The position numbers and the translations under genes were made by a program. From assembly GCA_002400495.2 (NCBI GenBank), contig NVQL02000022.1, positions 1 through 46,854 on the forward strand: DNA of 46,854 nucleotides, read 5' to 3'. The notes under the pieces were generated by a model. The model worked only from the letters and a program-made list of their open reading frames with translations, made no database searches and was not told where the DNA came from. Of the stretch, positions 1 through 9,542 are shown piece after piece. The DNA is from Alphaproteobacteria bacterium. Lineage in GTDB: Bacteria; Pseudomonadota; Alphaproteobacteria; Rhizobiales; OSC116. Every line of letters starts with the position of its first letter. Positions within the stretch are counted from its first letter, which is position 1.

Positions 1-1332
1 TATACGGGTGGTGGCCTCTATCCAGCTTGTCTTATCGATCAACATGCAGAACTATTAAAGAGTCGCGTCTTTGGCAATCCGCATTCTCACAACAATTCAT
101 CACAGCTAGCTTCATCACTGCTTGAACAAGCACGCAAAGATGTACTGGAGTATTTTCGTGCGGACACGAACGACTATGTCGTCATTTTCACGGCAAATGC
201 TAGCGCTGCGTTAAAGTTAATCGCAGAAAGCTACCCGTTTGACGAGCGCAGCGAACTATTGCTGACCGCAGACAACCACAACTCCGTGCAAGGCATACGT
301 GAGTTTGCCCGCAGCAAAGGCGCTTCTATCCGTTACATCAGCTGCCAACCAAACACCCTGCTCGCCGACGATATAGATCATTACCTCAACTCAAGCGAGT
401 GCAAGTCGGCCAGGTTATTCGCTTTTCCCGCACAATCCAATTTTTCAGGTGTCCAACACCCCTTGTCGTGGATAGCACAAGCCAAAAACTCAGGTTACGA
501 CGTATTGCTCGATGCCGCCGCCTTTGTCCCCAACAACCGGCTTGACCTAAGTGCCCTCTCGCCCGATTTTGTCAGCGTCTCGTTTTACAAAATGTTTGGC
601 TATCCAACCGGCGTGGGTGCGCTCATCGCACGACGCGATGCCTTAACCAAACTAAAACGCCCTTGGTTTGCTGGCGGTACAGTCAAAATCGTCTCCGCAA
701 TCGCCGACTTTTATACCCTCGCTGATGGTGAGGCTGCATTTGAAGAAGGCACAGTCAATTACTTAACTCTGCCAGCGGTTAGCGCAGGCCTTAAGTTTAT
801 TGAAGCGATCAACGTCGATAACATACATGAACGTGTCATGGCGTTAACGGATCATTTATTACGCAACATGCAGTCGCTACACCATAGCAATGGCCAGTCA
901 GCGATCGAACTCTATGGCCCCAAAACCACGCAGCATCGCGGTGCCACCATCGCTTTCAATTGCCTCGATACTGATGGGAAATACATCCATTACGATGATA
1001 TTGAGAAACTCGCTAACGACCAAGGCTTAGCCATTCGTTCAGGCTGTTTTTGTAATCCTGGTGCCGGTGAGAGTAGCTTGAGCCATACCGCAGAGACGAT
1101 CAATCAGTGCAGGGAACGTATTAATGATCTCCATAAAAATCAGCCATTTGACCTAGTAAACTTCCAGCAGTGCATCACCTCTGAAGGCAAAGCAACTGGT
1201 GCCGTGCGCGCCTCACTAGGACTGGTGAGCAACTTTACCGACATTCAAAAATTACTAGCATTTTTGCGCAGCCTATTAGATCAAACTGCCGAAGAAATCG
1301 CTACCAAAACGCGCACCCTGGATGGCGCGTAG
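1..1332 (+). CDS. Class V aminotransferase / cysteine desulfurase-like protein, MoCo-sulfurase N-domain type (5' truncated)
   Basis: The reading frame is open from the first base, so the N-terminus lies outside the window; 443 codons remain. The protein resembles the PLP-dependent NifS-like domain of molybdenum cofactor sulfurases: an N-terminal GNPHSHN stretch, a PLP-lysine context SFYKMFGYPTGVGAL, and a C-terminal IRSGCFCNPGAGE carrying the likely sulfur-accepting cysteine. Family knowledge suggests it takes sulfur from cysteine as a persulfide, or otherwise works on small amines; no MOSC domain follows, so it is not a complete MoCo sulfurase. Codon choice is rich in C at third positions (ctc, gcc, acc), unlike the g/t-ending codons of nearby genes, which hints at a different origin. 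It converges on secA. The family call is good; the substrate is unknown. Confidence 0.8.
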   Translation, partial: YTGGGLYPACLIDQHAELLKSRVFGNPHSHNNSSQLASSLLEQARKDVLEYFRADTNDYVVIFTANASAALKLIAESYPFDERSELLLTADNHNSVQGIREFARSKGASIRYISCQPNTLLADDIDHYLNSSECKSARLFAFPAQSNFSGVQHPLSWIAQAKNSGYDVLLDAAAFVPNNRLDLSALSPDFVSVSFYKMFGYPTGVGALIARRDALTKLKRPWFAGGTVKIVSAIADFYTLADGEAAFEEGTVNYLTLPAVSAGLKFIEAINVDNIHERVMALTDHLLRNMQSLHHSNGQSAIELYGPKTTQHRGATIAFNCLDTDGKYIHYDDIEKLANDQGLAIRSGCFCNPGAGESSLSHTAETINQCRERINDLHKNQPFDLVNFQQCITSEGKATGAVRASLGLVSNFTDIQKLLAFLRSLLDQTAEEIATKTRTLDGA

Positions 1333-1347
1333 CAAAATCCGGGGTGG

Positions 1348-1421
1348 GTGGTTTGCCAATTATTCCCTGGATTCCGCTACGCTTCGTCCAGGCTACATAT
1401 ATATAGGTAACCCCAAACCAC
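1348..1421. terminator. Foldback between convergent genes
   Basis: An outer inverted repeat GTGGTTTG (1348-1355) / CAAACCAC (1414-1421) encloses an inner one CCTGGA (1366-1371) / TCCAGG (1387-1392). It fills the gap between the convergent aminotransferase gene and secA and touches the secA stop codon. It could act as a two-way terminator, but there is no clear T-run on either side. Confidence 0.4.
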
Positions 1422-4400
1422 TAGTGAAACAAATCCTGACCTTTAGCGACACGCTCTGAAACAATTTTTTGAAACGCTTCTGGTCCAAAGGCATACCACT
1501 GCTCTTCGCGCTGATAGATAAACGGACGCATATTGGCAATTGAATATTCGTGAAACCAACCCAGCACTTTCTCATCAGGGTCATTTCCAGCAGACACCAA
1601 GACATCAACAGGGCGACCTGCCCACATCGAACGACCCGATAACATAATCACACCACTTTGGTTTGGCTGTAGCCACTCAGGCAAGTCGCTCTCAGGCTCT
1701 GCCCAGCCACAGAAAAATGCACGACAGGGATCATCAGGCCGTTTTTCGTGAATCGTGCAGTTTTGGCCAGAACTAAATGGGCACGGTTTACCAAAATCAA
1801 TATCATGGCCCAAAACGCGGGTCTTAACCCAGCCATCACAACATAAAGAGCACTCACCACAGGGTCGTGGCTTTTGTGGTGTTTTCGGTCTTGGCACAGG
1901 GCTAAGCGAATAACCTTGTTGCGTTGATACAACAGGGCTGTCGGCAATGACCAAGCCATGACATTTCTTATATTTTTTGCCGCTGCCGCACGGACAGGCC
2001 GCATTACGGGCAACTTTGCCCCATGTGCTTTCATCTTCTGGGTCAATCGGCCCTGTATTATGCTGCACTTGTTGTGGGGCTTGCACGCCAGCTTCTTCGC
2101 TGTTGTTATCGCTTTCATGCACTGTTTCGGCGTCTGACATGTCATATTCTTCAACGTCAGTTGGGGCTAGGTTTAGCTCAACATGTGATAGTTGGGCGGT
2201 TACCGCTTCACGTAGGCGGTCGAGCATGGTTTCGAACAGGCTAAACGCTTCGGTTTTATATTCATTTAACGGATCACGTTGGCCATAGCCGCGCAAACCA
2301 ACGCCTTGGCGTAGATGATCGAGGGTTAGCAAATGCTCGCGCCATAGGCTGTCTAAAGTTTGTAGCAAAACACTGCGTTCGACTTGGCGCATAATGTCGG
2401 GTGAGATGCGGGTGGCGCGTGCGGCCATATCTTCATCTGAGGCTTTTACAATGCGTTCAGTAATCTCTTCATCGGCAATGCCTTCTTCGGCTGCCCAGTC
2501 TTTTAATGGCAGGTTGATGTTGAAGGTGGCGGTGATTTTTTCGCTCAGGCCATCGATATCCCATTGTTCGGCATAGGCATTTTCGGGGATGTGTTGGGTG
2601 ACAAAATCATCAATTACATCATGGCGCATGTCTAGAATGGTTTCGTTAATGGCTTCATCTTCCATTAATTCTAAGCGTTGTTCGAAGATCACTTTACGCT
2701 GGTCATTCATCACATCATCAAATTTGAGTAGGTTTTTACGAATGTCAAAATTGTGTGCTTCGACTTTTTTCTGGGCGTTTTCAAGAGCTTTGTTTATCCA
2801 CGGATGGACAATGGCTTCGCCTTCATCAAGGCCCAAACGTTTGAGCATGCTGTCCATACGGTCAGCCATGAAAATGCGCATTAAATCATCTTCTACTGAG
2901 ACAAAAAACTTGCTGTGGCCCGGGTCACCCTGACGGCCAGAACGACCACGCAATTGGTTGTCGATGCGGCGGCTTTCGTGGCGTTCGGCAGACAGCACAA
3001 ATAGGCCGCCTTTGTCGATAACCTCAATTTTTTCGGCTTTAATCTCGGCAGTGAGTTTTTCGATCGCCGCATCGCGTTTTGCGCCTGCTTCGATATCGCC
3101 AAGTTCTTGGCTGATGCGCATGGTTAAATTGCCGCCAAGTTGAATGTCAGTACCACGGCCAGCCATGTTGGTGGCGATGGTGATGGCATTTAAGCGGCCA
3201 GCATTGGCCACAATTAGGGCTTCTTGTTGATGATGGCGGGCGTTTAGCACATTATGTTTAACCTTGGCTTCGGTTAGCATTTCTGAAATGATTTCAGAGG
3301 CTTGAATCGAGCCTGTGCCAACCAAAACGGGTTGACCAGTTTTTAGGCATTCTTGTACTTGTTTGATAATTGCGCTGTTTTTCTCGGCTTTTGTGCGGTA
3401 AACTTGGTCATCATCATCAATCCGTATGACATCGACATTGGTGGGTACATCGACCACATCTAATTTGTAAATGTCGGCAAATTCTTCGGCCTCGGTTAAG
3501 GCCGTACCTGTCATGCCAGAAAGCTTGCTATAAAGCCTGAAATAATTTTGGAAGGTGACGGAAGCTAGGGTTTGGCTTTCGGCTTGGATGGTGGCGCCTT
3601 CTTTGGCTTCGATGGCTTGGTGCAGCCCTTCGCCATAGCGGCGGCCATCCATAACACGGCCAGTGAATTCATCGATGATTTGCACTTCGTCGTCGCGCAC
3701 AATATATTCTTTGTCTTTTTCGAATAATTTATGGGCGCGCAGAGCTTGCATCACATGGTGAATGAGCGAAATATTGACGCTGTCGTAAAATGTTGTTTCG
3801 CCATCCATCAAGTTTTGCTCGATGAGGATTTCTTCAATATGTTCGTTGCCTTGCTCGGTCAGACTGACCGACTTGGATTTTTCGTCAACTTCGAAATCTT
3901 CTTCAATTAGCAAAGGTATTAATTTATCGATGGTGACGTAAAGGTCGGATTTATCATCTAAGGGGCCAGAAATAATTAAAGGGGTTCTGGCTTCATCGAT
4001 GAGGATTGAGTCAACTTCATCGACAATGGCGAAATGATGACCGCGTTGCGCCATGGCATCGGTGTGATATTTCATGTTGTCGCGTAGATAATCAAAACCT
4101 AGCTCGTTATTGGTGGCGTAAACAATGTCGTGTTTGTAGACATTTTTGCGTTCAACGTCATCCATGCCACCGACAATGGCGCCAACGCTAAGGCCCAAAA
4201 ATTCGTAAATTTCGCCCATCCATTCGCTGTCACGTTTGGCCAGATAATCGTTAACTGTTACGACATGCACGCCTTTATCTTCTAATGCATTGAGATAGGC
4301 AGCTAAAGTGGCGACTAGGGTTTTACCTTCGCCAGTGCGCATTTCGGTAATTTTACCTTGGTGCAAAATCATGCCGCCCATAAGTTGCACATCAAAATGG

Positions 4401-4645
4401 CGCAGGCCTAATGTGCGGATTGAAGCCTCGCGCACCATGGCGAAGGCTTGGGGCAATAGAGTGTCTAATTTAGTGCCTGAGGCGACTTTGGCTTTTAGCT
4501 CGGTGGTGGTGGTTTTAAACTGCTCGTCTGAATAGGCTTTAATCTCATCTTCTAGCGCGTTGACTTGGTCAACAAGTGGCCGCAGAACTTTGATTTTGCG
4601 ATCATTCGCATTGCCAAAAAATTTAGTGATTACAGAACCAAGCAT
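1421..4645 (-). CDS. secA: Preprotein translocase ATPase SecA with C-terminal CxxCxxCC-domain fusion
   Basis: SecA drives ATP-dependent export of unfolded preproteins through SecYEG. The protein begins [11 protein letters not shown] and shows the helicase-like motor (MRTGEGKT Walker [15 protein letters not shown]), the preprotein crosslinking region, the second motor half ([25 protein letters not shown]) and the helical scaffold region. The zinc-binding SEC-C motif [14 protein letters not shown] lies near residues 884-897. Most SecA proteins end there at about 900 residues; this one runs on for 177 residues to 1074. The extra part (about 1421-1954 in DNA) carries cysteines near 929, 932, 935, 936, 955, 963, 974 and 979 in a CGECSLCC ... 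CPF ... [17 protein letters not shown] pattern, the signature of the YkgJ/CxxCxxCC putative zinc/iron-chelating family. No frameshift is visible at the junction. The SecA call is certain; the tail's role is unknown. Confidence 0.97.
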   Translation of the reverse strand: MLGSVITKFFGNANDRKIKVLRPLVDQVNALEDEIKAYSDEQFKTTTTELKAKVASGTKLDTLLPQAFAMVREASIRTLGLRHFDVQLMGGMILHQGKITEMRTGEGKTLVATLAAYLNALEDKGVHVVTVNDYLAKRDSEWMGEIYEFLGLSVGAIVGGMDDVERKNVYKHDIVYATNNELGFDYLRDNMKYHTDAMAQRGHHFAIVDEVDSILIDEARTPLIISGPLDDKSDLYVTIDKLIPLLIEEDFEVDEKSKSVSLTEQGNEHIEEILIEQNLMDGETTFYDSVNISLIHHVMQALRAHKLFEKDKEYIVRDDEVQIIDEFTGRVMDGRRYGEGLHQAIEAKEGATIQAESQTLASVTFQNYFRLYSKLSGMTGTALTEAEEFADIYKLDVVDVPTNVDVIRIDDDDQVYRTKAEKNSAIIKQVQECLKTGQPVLVGTGSIQASEIISEMLTEAKVKHNVLNARHHQQEALIVANAGRLNAITIATNMAGRGTDIQLGGNLTMRISQELGDIEAGAKRDAAIEKLTAEIKAEKIEVIDKGGLFVLSAERHESRRIDNQLRGRSGRQGDPGHSKFFVSVEDDLMRIFMADRMDSMLKRLGLDEGEAIVHPWINKALENAQKKVEAHNFDIRKNLLKFDDVMNDQRKVIFEQRLELMEDEAINETILDMRHDVIDDFVTQHIPENAYAEQWDIDGLSEKITATFNINLPLKDWAAEEGIADEEITERIVKASDEDMAARATRISPDIMRQVERSVLLQTLDSLWREHLLTLDHLRQGVGLRGYGQRDPLNEYKTEAFSLFETMLDRLREAVTAQLSHVELNLAPTDVEEYDMSDAETVHESDNNSEEAGVQAPQQVQHNTGPIDPEDESTWGKVARNAACPCGSGKKYKKCHGLVIADSPVVSTQQGYSLSPVPRPKTPQKPRPCGECSLCCDGWVKTRVLGHDIDFGKPCPFSSGQNCTIHEKRPDDPCRAFFCGWAEPESDLPEWLQPNQSGVIMLSGRSMWAGRPVDVLVSAGNDPDEKVLGWFHEYSIANMRPFIYQREEQWYAFGPEAFQKIVSERVAKGQDLFH

Positions 4646-4937
4646 TATATTATACCTTTAAATATCATATCGGCTGCTTTATCAAACACAGCCTAAAGCA
4701 CAAATAAGCATCTCTCAATTGCTTGTCAATGATATGTGGCCATTTTGGGTGGATTTAATGACGATTATTTCTAAAATTATTGTGATCGGGCAGTGATTTA
4801 GGATAAATGCCCGATCATGGTTAATTTTAAAAGCAGATTTTTCAAAATTTTTCTCGTATGAAAGTCACCATTATCTTGCCATAATTATAATTATTCTATC
4901 TAATAGGGGTAGTTTTAAAGAGTAGAGTTTGCGTATT
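4646..4937. promoter_or_regulatory. Divergent secA / ppiC intergenic region
   Basis: An AT-rich gap of 292 bases between divergent starts. A plausible rightward promoter for ppiC is TTGCCA (4876-4881), 17 bases, TCTAAT (4899-4904). A purine-rich AGTAGAG (4921-4927) sits before the preferred ATG at 4938. I saw no hairpin or conserved operator here. Confidence 0.3.
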
Positions 4938-5906
4938 ATGAGTGTGATATTATCAAAGCCGTTTCATTTTAAAAGTGGCTGGCCATTTATGGCCGCTGCT
5001 TTGCTGTCGGTTATTATGGTATTTAATGTGGCAAAAGCCGCTGATGAAGTGGTGACACCGCCTGAACCAAGTGAGAAATTGGTGGCCATTGTGAATGGCA
5101 TTAGCATCAGGCAATATGAATATGATATTGCCCAACAATCGTTGCAAGAAGAGCTTGTTAATTTATCCAACGCCCAAAAGCAGCAACGTATTTTACAATT
5201 TTTAATTGACTTGAAATTGATGAGTGAAGCGGCGCGTCAGGACGGGTTTGACCAGAAGACTGAATATCAGCAAAAAATTGCCTTTTTATCTGAGCAGACG
5301 CTGAATAACCTGTATTTTGTAGAGAAAGTATTGGAGAAAATTGACGATAAAGCGTTGCTAGATTTTTATGATCAAGAAATGAAAAAAATAGTGCCTTCAA
5401 CTGAAAGTCATGCGCGGCATATTTTGCTTGATGATGAAGATGAAGGCAATGCTGTGTTGCAATTGCTAGATGATGGCGCTGATTTTGCCGAAATGGCTGG
5501 CTTATATTCAACAGGGCCGACCAAAACCCAAGGTGGAGATTTGGGCTATTTTTCTGAAGGTGAAATGGTGGCTGAAATTTCGGCGGCATTGGTTGGCTTG
5601 AAAATTGGTGAATTTACTAAGAATTTGGTCAAAACTAATTTTGGCTATCATATTATAAAACTTGAAAATGTGCGTGAAAAACCACTGCCGACTTTTGAGC
5701 AGGTTAAAAATAGCCTTTATGGTGTTTTGCTGCAAAATAGGGTTGATGAATTGAATAGCGAATTGCGCAAATCGGCGCAGATTGAGTTGTTTATTGAGCA
5801 AGAAGCCTTGGATGTTGAGAGAAACAGCGGCAACGCGGCTGATGCGGCCGAAACTGAAGCGACTGCGGCTGATGTCATTGAAATTGATGGCACCACTAGC
5901 AATTAA
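4938..5906 (+). CDS. Periplasmic peptidyl-prolyl isomerase, parvulin (PpiC/SurA) type
   Basis: A 322-residue exported foldase that would catalyse cis-trans isomerisation of prolyl bonds in envelope proteins. The N-terminus has a basic and then hydrophobic segment ending AKAAD, consistent with a cleaved signal peptide at about residue 33. A SurA-N-like chaperone region (about 40-130, beginning VAIVNGISIRQYEYD) precedes a parvulin domain (about 155-250) with SHARHILLDDE, GGDLGYFSEGEM and TNFGYHIIKLE. A TTG at 4929 is in frame, but the ATG at 4938 fits the ribosome-binding site better. Placement beside secA suits an envelope-biogenesis role. The acidic, Ala/Thr-rich C-terminal tail looks disordered. 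It is followed 28 bases later by argJ. Confidence 0.88.
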   Translation: MSVILSKPFHFKSGWPFMAAALLSVIMVFNVAKAADEVVTPPEPSEKLVAIVNGISIRQYEYDIAQQSLQEELVNLSNAQKQQRILQFLIDLKLMSEAARQDGFDQKTEYQQKIAFLSEQTLNNLYFVEKVLEKIDDKALLDFYDQEMKKIVPSTESHARHILLDDEDEGNAVLQLLDDGADFAEMAGLYSTGPTKTQGGDLGYFSEGEMVAEISAALVGLKIGEFTKNLVKTNFGYHIIKLENVREKPLPTFEQVKNSLYGVLLQNRVDELNSELRKSAQIELFIEQEALDVERNSGNAADAAETEATAADVIEIDGTTSN

Positions 5907-5934
5907 TTGCTCTGATTAAATTTATAGGATTGAT

Positions 5935-7164
5935 ATGAAAATTTCGCCGCTTGTGCCTGCTGACTTTCCGGATATGCCAGACGTGAAGGGGCTTAAAATT
6001 AAGACCTATGAAGCGCGGGTGGTTTATAAAAATCGGGATGATTTGCTGCTGGTTAAATTTGCGCAAGGCACTCAGGTTGCAGGTGTATTTACCAAATCGA
6101 GAACCCGCTCTGCGTCGGTTGAATGGTGTGTGAAGCATTTGGCATCTGGCGCGCAAGGGCGGTTGTTGATGGTCAATTCGGGCAATAGCAACGCCTTTAC
6201 GGGGGCAGCGGGTGAGCGCAGTGTGGTCGGCATTTTGAGCCATTTGGCCGAAAAATTTAGCATAAAATCAAGTGAAATTTACACCAGTTCAACTGGGGTG
6301 ATTGGGGAATTGTTATCGGGTCAGGATCTGCTTGATGTGGTGGATGTTGATAAGGTATCGGCGGTGGAAAATGCATATATTGCGGCGGCTGATGCGATTA
6401 AAACCACGGATACTTTTGCAAAATATGCAACGCGGAGCGTAAAAATTGGTGGCGAGAGGGTGACGATTAACATCATTGCTAAAGGCAGTGGGATGATTGC
6501 GCCTGATATGGCGACTATGTTGAGCTATATTTTTACGGATGCTAATATTAGTAAGAACGCGTTACAGAAAATACTGAATGTGGCAGTGGGTAAGAGTTTT
6601 AATAGCATTACGGTGGATAGTGATACATCGACGAGTGATACGGTTTTGCTATTTGCCACGGGTGCATCTGATGCCGCGCATATTGATGATGCTGGTGATG
6701 TGCGCTTGGCTGAATTTGTGGCGGCGACTGATGAATTGTGTTTGGAAATGGCGCAGCAGATTGTCAAAGATGGTGAAGGCGCTACTAAGTTTATTACGGT
6801 TAAGATAAATGGCGCGGAGGACGACCGTGCGGCCAAAGTGATTGGCCTTTCGATTGCGAACTCGCCTTTGGTGAAAACTGCCATTGCGGGGGAAGATGCC
6901 AATTGGGGGCGGATTATCATGGCGATTGGTAAATCGGGCGAAATGGCGGATCGTGACCTGATTGAAATTGCTATAGGTGGGGTGAAAATAACCCAGAATG
7001 GGCAAGTGGTTGATGATTATGATGAAACACCTGTGACTCAACATATGCAAGGGCAATATGTCGATATTGATGTGAATCTTGGTTTGGGCGGCGGTGAGGC
7101 GAGGGTATATACTTGCGATTTGACGCATGGGTATATTGAAATTAACGCCGATTATAGGTCTTGA
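5935..7164 (+). CDS. argJ: Bifunctional ornithine acetyltransferase / N-acetylglutamate synthase ArgJ
   Basis: ArgJ transfers the acetyl group from N-acetylornithine to glutamate, recycling acetyl in the arginine pathway; many also make N-acetylglutamate from acetyl-CoA. The 409-residue length is usual. The self-cleavage site is clear: KGSGMIAPDMATMLSY, with Thr194 as the predicted nucleophile that becomes the N-terminus of the beta subunit. Other family motifs are VNSGNSNAFTG near residue 80 and SPLVKTAIAGEDANWGRI in the second half, and the protein ends in the typical short NADYRS-like tail. mutT starts one base after the argJ stop, so they are probably co-transcribed. argH lies 17 kb away in the same window. 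Confidence 0.96.
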   Translation: MKISPLVPADFPDMPDVKGLKIKTYEARVVYKNRDDLLLVKFAQGTQVAGVFTKSRTRSASVEWCVKHLASGAQGRLLMVNSGNSNAFTGAAGERSVVGILSHLAEKFSIKSSEIYTSSTGVIGELLSGQDLLDVVDVDKVSAVENAYIAAADAIKTTDTFAKYATRSVKIGGERVTINIIAKGSGMIAPDMATMLSYIFTDANISKNALQKILNVAVGKSFNSITVDSDTSTSDTVLLFATGASDAAHIDDAGDVRLAEFVAATDELCLEMAQQIVKDGEGATKFITVKINGAEDDRAAKVIGLSIANSPLVKTAIAGEDANWGRIIMAIGKSGEMADRDLIEIAIGGVKITQNGQVVDDYDETPVTQHMQGQYVDIDVNLGLGGGEARVYTCDLTHGYIEINADYRS

Positions 7165-7165
7165 A

Positions 7166-7570
7166 ATGACAGAAATTAAATTGGTTGTCGCCTGTGCATT
7201 GATTGACATTGATGGGCGGGTGCTGTTGCAGCAACGCGCGGAAGATGGGCAACATGCTGGTCTGTGGGAGTTTCCTGGTGGTAAGGTTGAGGCTGGGGAG
7301 AGCACTGACCAAGCGCTTATTCGGGAATTGAAAGAAGAGCTGAATATTGACACGGCGGCCAATTGTTTGGCGCCGTTAAATTTTTCGATTTATGATGATG
7401 ATGGTGGGCAATTATTGTTGCCGTTATTTATTTGTCGGCGGTGGAAAGGCATTATGCAGCCTATGATGGGACAGAAAACCAAATGGGTGAAGGCGAAAAA
7501 CCTGAAAGATTACGCCATGCCGCCTGCGGACATTCCGCTGATTCCGTCACTGATTGAAATTTTGCCTTAA
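7166..7570 (+). CDS. mutT: Nudix hydrolase, 8-oxo-dGTP diphosphatase (MutT)
   Basis: A 134-residue Nudix protein that would remove 8-oxo-dGTP from the nucleotide pool. The Nudix box is intact: G-G-K-V-E-A-G-E, seven residues, then RELKEELNI. The early VVACALIDIDGRVLLQQR and GLWEFPGGK are characteristic of MutT proper. A longer frame opens at 7127 inside argJ, but the ATG at 7166, directly after the argJ TGA (7162-7164), gives the normal length and N-terminus. The argJ-mutT pairing is common in alphaproteobacteria. Confidence 0.92.
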   Translation: MTEIKLVVACALIDIDGRVLLQQRAEDGQHAGLWEFPGGKVEAGESTDQALIRELKEELNIDTAANCLAPLNFSIYDDDGGQLLLPLFICRRWKGIMQPMMGQKTKWVKAKNLKDYAMPPADIPLIPSLIEILP

Positions 7571-7572
7571 AA

Positions 7573-8424
7573 TTATAGAAAATCGGCTAAATTATGCTCG
7601 GCACTGCCAGGCTTTAGCGGTTTTTGTTGGCTTTCGTGCGGTGCCCAGCCGATGATGTTTATAATGTCAAATTGGGCGGTGATGCGGCCATCGGCATGGC
7701 TGAATTTTTGCTGATAAATTTCGGCAGCGCGGGCGATGATTTTGCGGGTTAGTTTTGCGGTGTTAGCTGGCTGATGCAGGCAATTTGTGGCGCCCATGGC
7801 GCGTAAATCTTTAATGACATCAAATATATGATCGTAGCGGACGGTTAAACTATCCATATCGACGACGGGCAAAGCAAAACCTGCGCGTTGCAATAGGCTG
7901 CCCATTTGCTGGACATCGATAAAGGGTAAAACTCTGGGGGTGGCGCCGCCGGTTAGCTCGGTTTCGGCAATTAGCAGGCTTTCGCGCAGCTCATGCAGGC
8001 TGGCGCCGCCGATGAGGTTGGCGGCAAATAGGCCATCTGGTTTGAGGGCGCGTTTGATTTGTGCCAATAGGCCTGGCAAATCGTTGATATATTGTAGGCT
8101 GAGTGATGAGGTGATTAAATTGACCGATTGGGCTTTGAGCGGCAGGATTTCGTTATCGGCAATGACATCGGCTGCTTGGCCGCTATTTTCGATGTTGAAG
8201 CAGTTTTCGGCCATTTTATTGCTGCGTAATAATTTGATGAAACTGCCATTATAGCCGCCAATATGCACGGCGGTTTCGAACTCGCGGGTGATGATGGTTA
8301 AGCGATCGAGCAAATCTAGTTCGGCATTTTGCAATAGGAATTGATTGTCTTTAAGTGCCGTTGGGCTAGATACCCGCGTTTGGGCGCGGCGTTTGGCCAA
8401 TAACTTTTGATTGATAATTTGCAA
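7573..8424 (-). CDS. SAM-dependent methyltransferase, BioC / NDUFAF5-like
   Basis: A 283-residue class I methyltransferase. VHIGGYNGSFIKLL (about 92-105) stands in for the SAM-binding GxGxG loop, DNEILPLKAQSVNLITSSLSLQYINDLP is split across the motif II/post-II region, and LKPDGLFAANLIGG (about 147-160) is motif III/IV. The N-terminal RAQTRV and a C-terminus lacking extra domains match the alphaproteobacterial relatives of the mitochondrial complex I assembly factor NDUFAF5, which usually sit opposite comF as here. It could act in complex I maturation or in a BioC-like step; sequence alone does not decide. It converges on mutT with only two bases between stops. Confidence 0.8.
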   Translation of the reverse strand: MQIINQKLLAKRRAQTRVSSPTALKDNQFLLQNAELDLLDRLTIITREFETAVHIGGYNGSFIKLLRSNKMAENCFNIENSGQAADVIADNEILPLKAQSVNLITSSLSLQYINDLPGLLAQIKRALKPDGLFAANLIGGASLHELRESLLIAETELTGGATPRVLPFIDVQQMGSLLQRAGFALPVVDMDSLTVRYDHIFDVIKDLRAMGATNCLHQPANTAKLTRKIIARAAEIYQQKFSHADGRITAQFDIINIIGWAPHESQQKPLKPGSAEHNLADFL

Positions 8425-8464
8425 TTTTATCCCTAACCTATTTTATAAATAGACATACTGGCAT

Positions 8465-9211
8465 TTGAGAGTTTTGACCATACTTAATCAACTTATCGGG
8501 TTTTTAAACCCACCAAAATGCATGGCTTGCCACGCGCAGATTACCGATCAGGTTGGCCTGTGCATGACATGTTGGGGGGATGTACAATTTATCAATGCGC
8601 CGATTTGTGATGTGACGGGCACGCCGTTACCGCATGATGGTGATGAAAATATATTGAGCATTGAGGCGTTAACTGACCCGCCACATTATGATAAAGCGCG
8701 TGCGGCGCTTAGATTTAACGAGCATTCTCGGCGGTTGATTCATAAGTTGAAATATCATGACCAGCAACATTTGGCGCCGTTAATGGCCAAAATGATGCTG
8801 CATGCAGCGCGTGATTTGTTGGTTGCAGGATGCGGTGATGATGTTATTTGCTCTGTGCCTTTATATCATTGGCGTTATTTTAGGCGGCGGTTTAACCAAG
8901 CTGATTTGTTGGCGAGGCAGGTGGCGAGCAAGGGTGCTGCCGTCTATATGCCCAAATTGATAAAACGTGTTAAAGCCACCAAAACTCAAGTGGGATTGAG
9001 CCGCGAGGCGCGGCAAAAAAATGTGAAGGGGGCGTTTGAGATCAATGCAAAATGGCTTAAATTGGCGCGTGATAAAAATATTTACATTGTTGATGATGTG
9101 ATCACCACGGGTGCAACGGTTAATGAAATTGCTAGCTGTTTAAAGGCTGCGGGCTTGGGGCCTGTGTATATATTAGCATTTGCTAAAGTAATTCACCAAA
9201 AAGTGATTTAA
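8465..9211 (+). CDS. comF: ComF family phosphoribosyltransferase-like protein
   Basis: A 248-residue ComF-type protein. The N-terminus carries a double zinc-finger CMAC...CMTCW (about 19-38), followed by ICSVPLYHWRYFRRRFNQADLLA and a PRPP-binding motif IYIVDDVITTGATVNE (about 198-213). Members are linked to DNA uptake or to unknown nucleotide metabolism. The only in-frame starts near the 5' end are TTG codons (8465 or 8474); a downstream ATG at the zinc finger would cut the conserved N-terminus. It is divergent from the methyltransferase and 67 bases upstream of grxC, a conserved alphaproteobacterial order. Confidence 0.87.
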   Translation: MRVLTILNQLIGFLNPPKCMACHAQITDQVGLCMTCWGDVQFINAPICDVTGTPLPHDGDENILSIEALTDPPHYDKARAALRFNEHSRRLIHKLKYHDQQHLAPLMAKMMLHAARDLLVAGCGDDVICSVPLYHWRYFRRRFNQADLLARQVASKGAAVYMPKLIKRVKATKTQVGLSREARQKNVKGAFEINAKWLKLARDKNIYIVDDVITTGATVNEIASCLKAAGLGPVYILAFAKVIHQKVI

Positions 9212-9278
9212 AACTGCTAGCATTTGTTTATAAAGGGTTTATATAAGTTATCCAGATTGTTTTATAAGGATTAGAAAT

Positions 9279-9533
9279 ATGGCTAAAGTTGAAATTTACA
9301 CCACACCAACCTGCCCATTTTGTGTACGTGCCAAAGCATTGTTAAAATCTAAAAATGTTGATTTTATTGAAATTGATGTTTTATCTGATTTTAAAGTGAA
9401 AACTACGATGATTAAACGTTCGCAAGGTAGCCGTAGTGTGCCGCAAATTTTTATTGATAATGAGCATATTGGAGGTTGTGATGACCTGTTTGCGCTTGAA
9501 GCGAAAAAAGCACTGGATGTGCTGTTAAACTAG
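9279..9533 (+). CDS. grxC: Glutaredoxin 3
   Basis: An 84-residue class I dithiol glutaredoxin that reduces disulfides with glutathione. The active site reads TCPFC (CxxC near residues 12-15) with the substitution CPFC in place of the commoner CPYC. The cis-proline region SVPQIFIDNEHIGGCDD (about 54-70) binds glutathione. The full expected length is present. It lies between comF and a nitrilase-family gene that starts nine bases after its stop, so it is probably translated from a shared transcript. Confidence 0.95.
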   Translation: MAKVEIYTTPTCPFCVRAKALLKSKNVDFIEIDVLSDFKVKTTMIKRSQGSRSVPQIFIDNEHIGGCDDLFALEAKKALDVLLN

Positions 9534-9542
9534 GTTTTATTT

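Noticed and set aside
7127..7165. Upstream start for mutT within argJ
   Set aside because: The extra 13 residues are encoded by argJ and do not resemble Nudix N-termini; the ATG just after the argJ stop is better.
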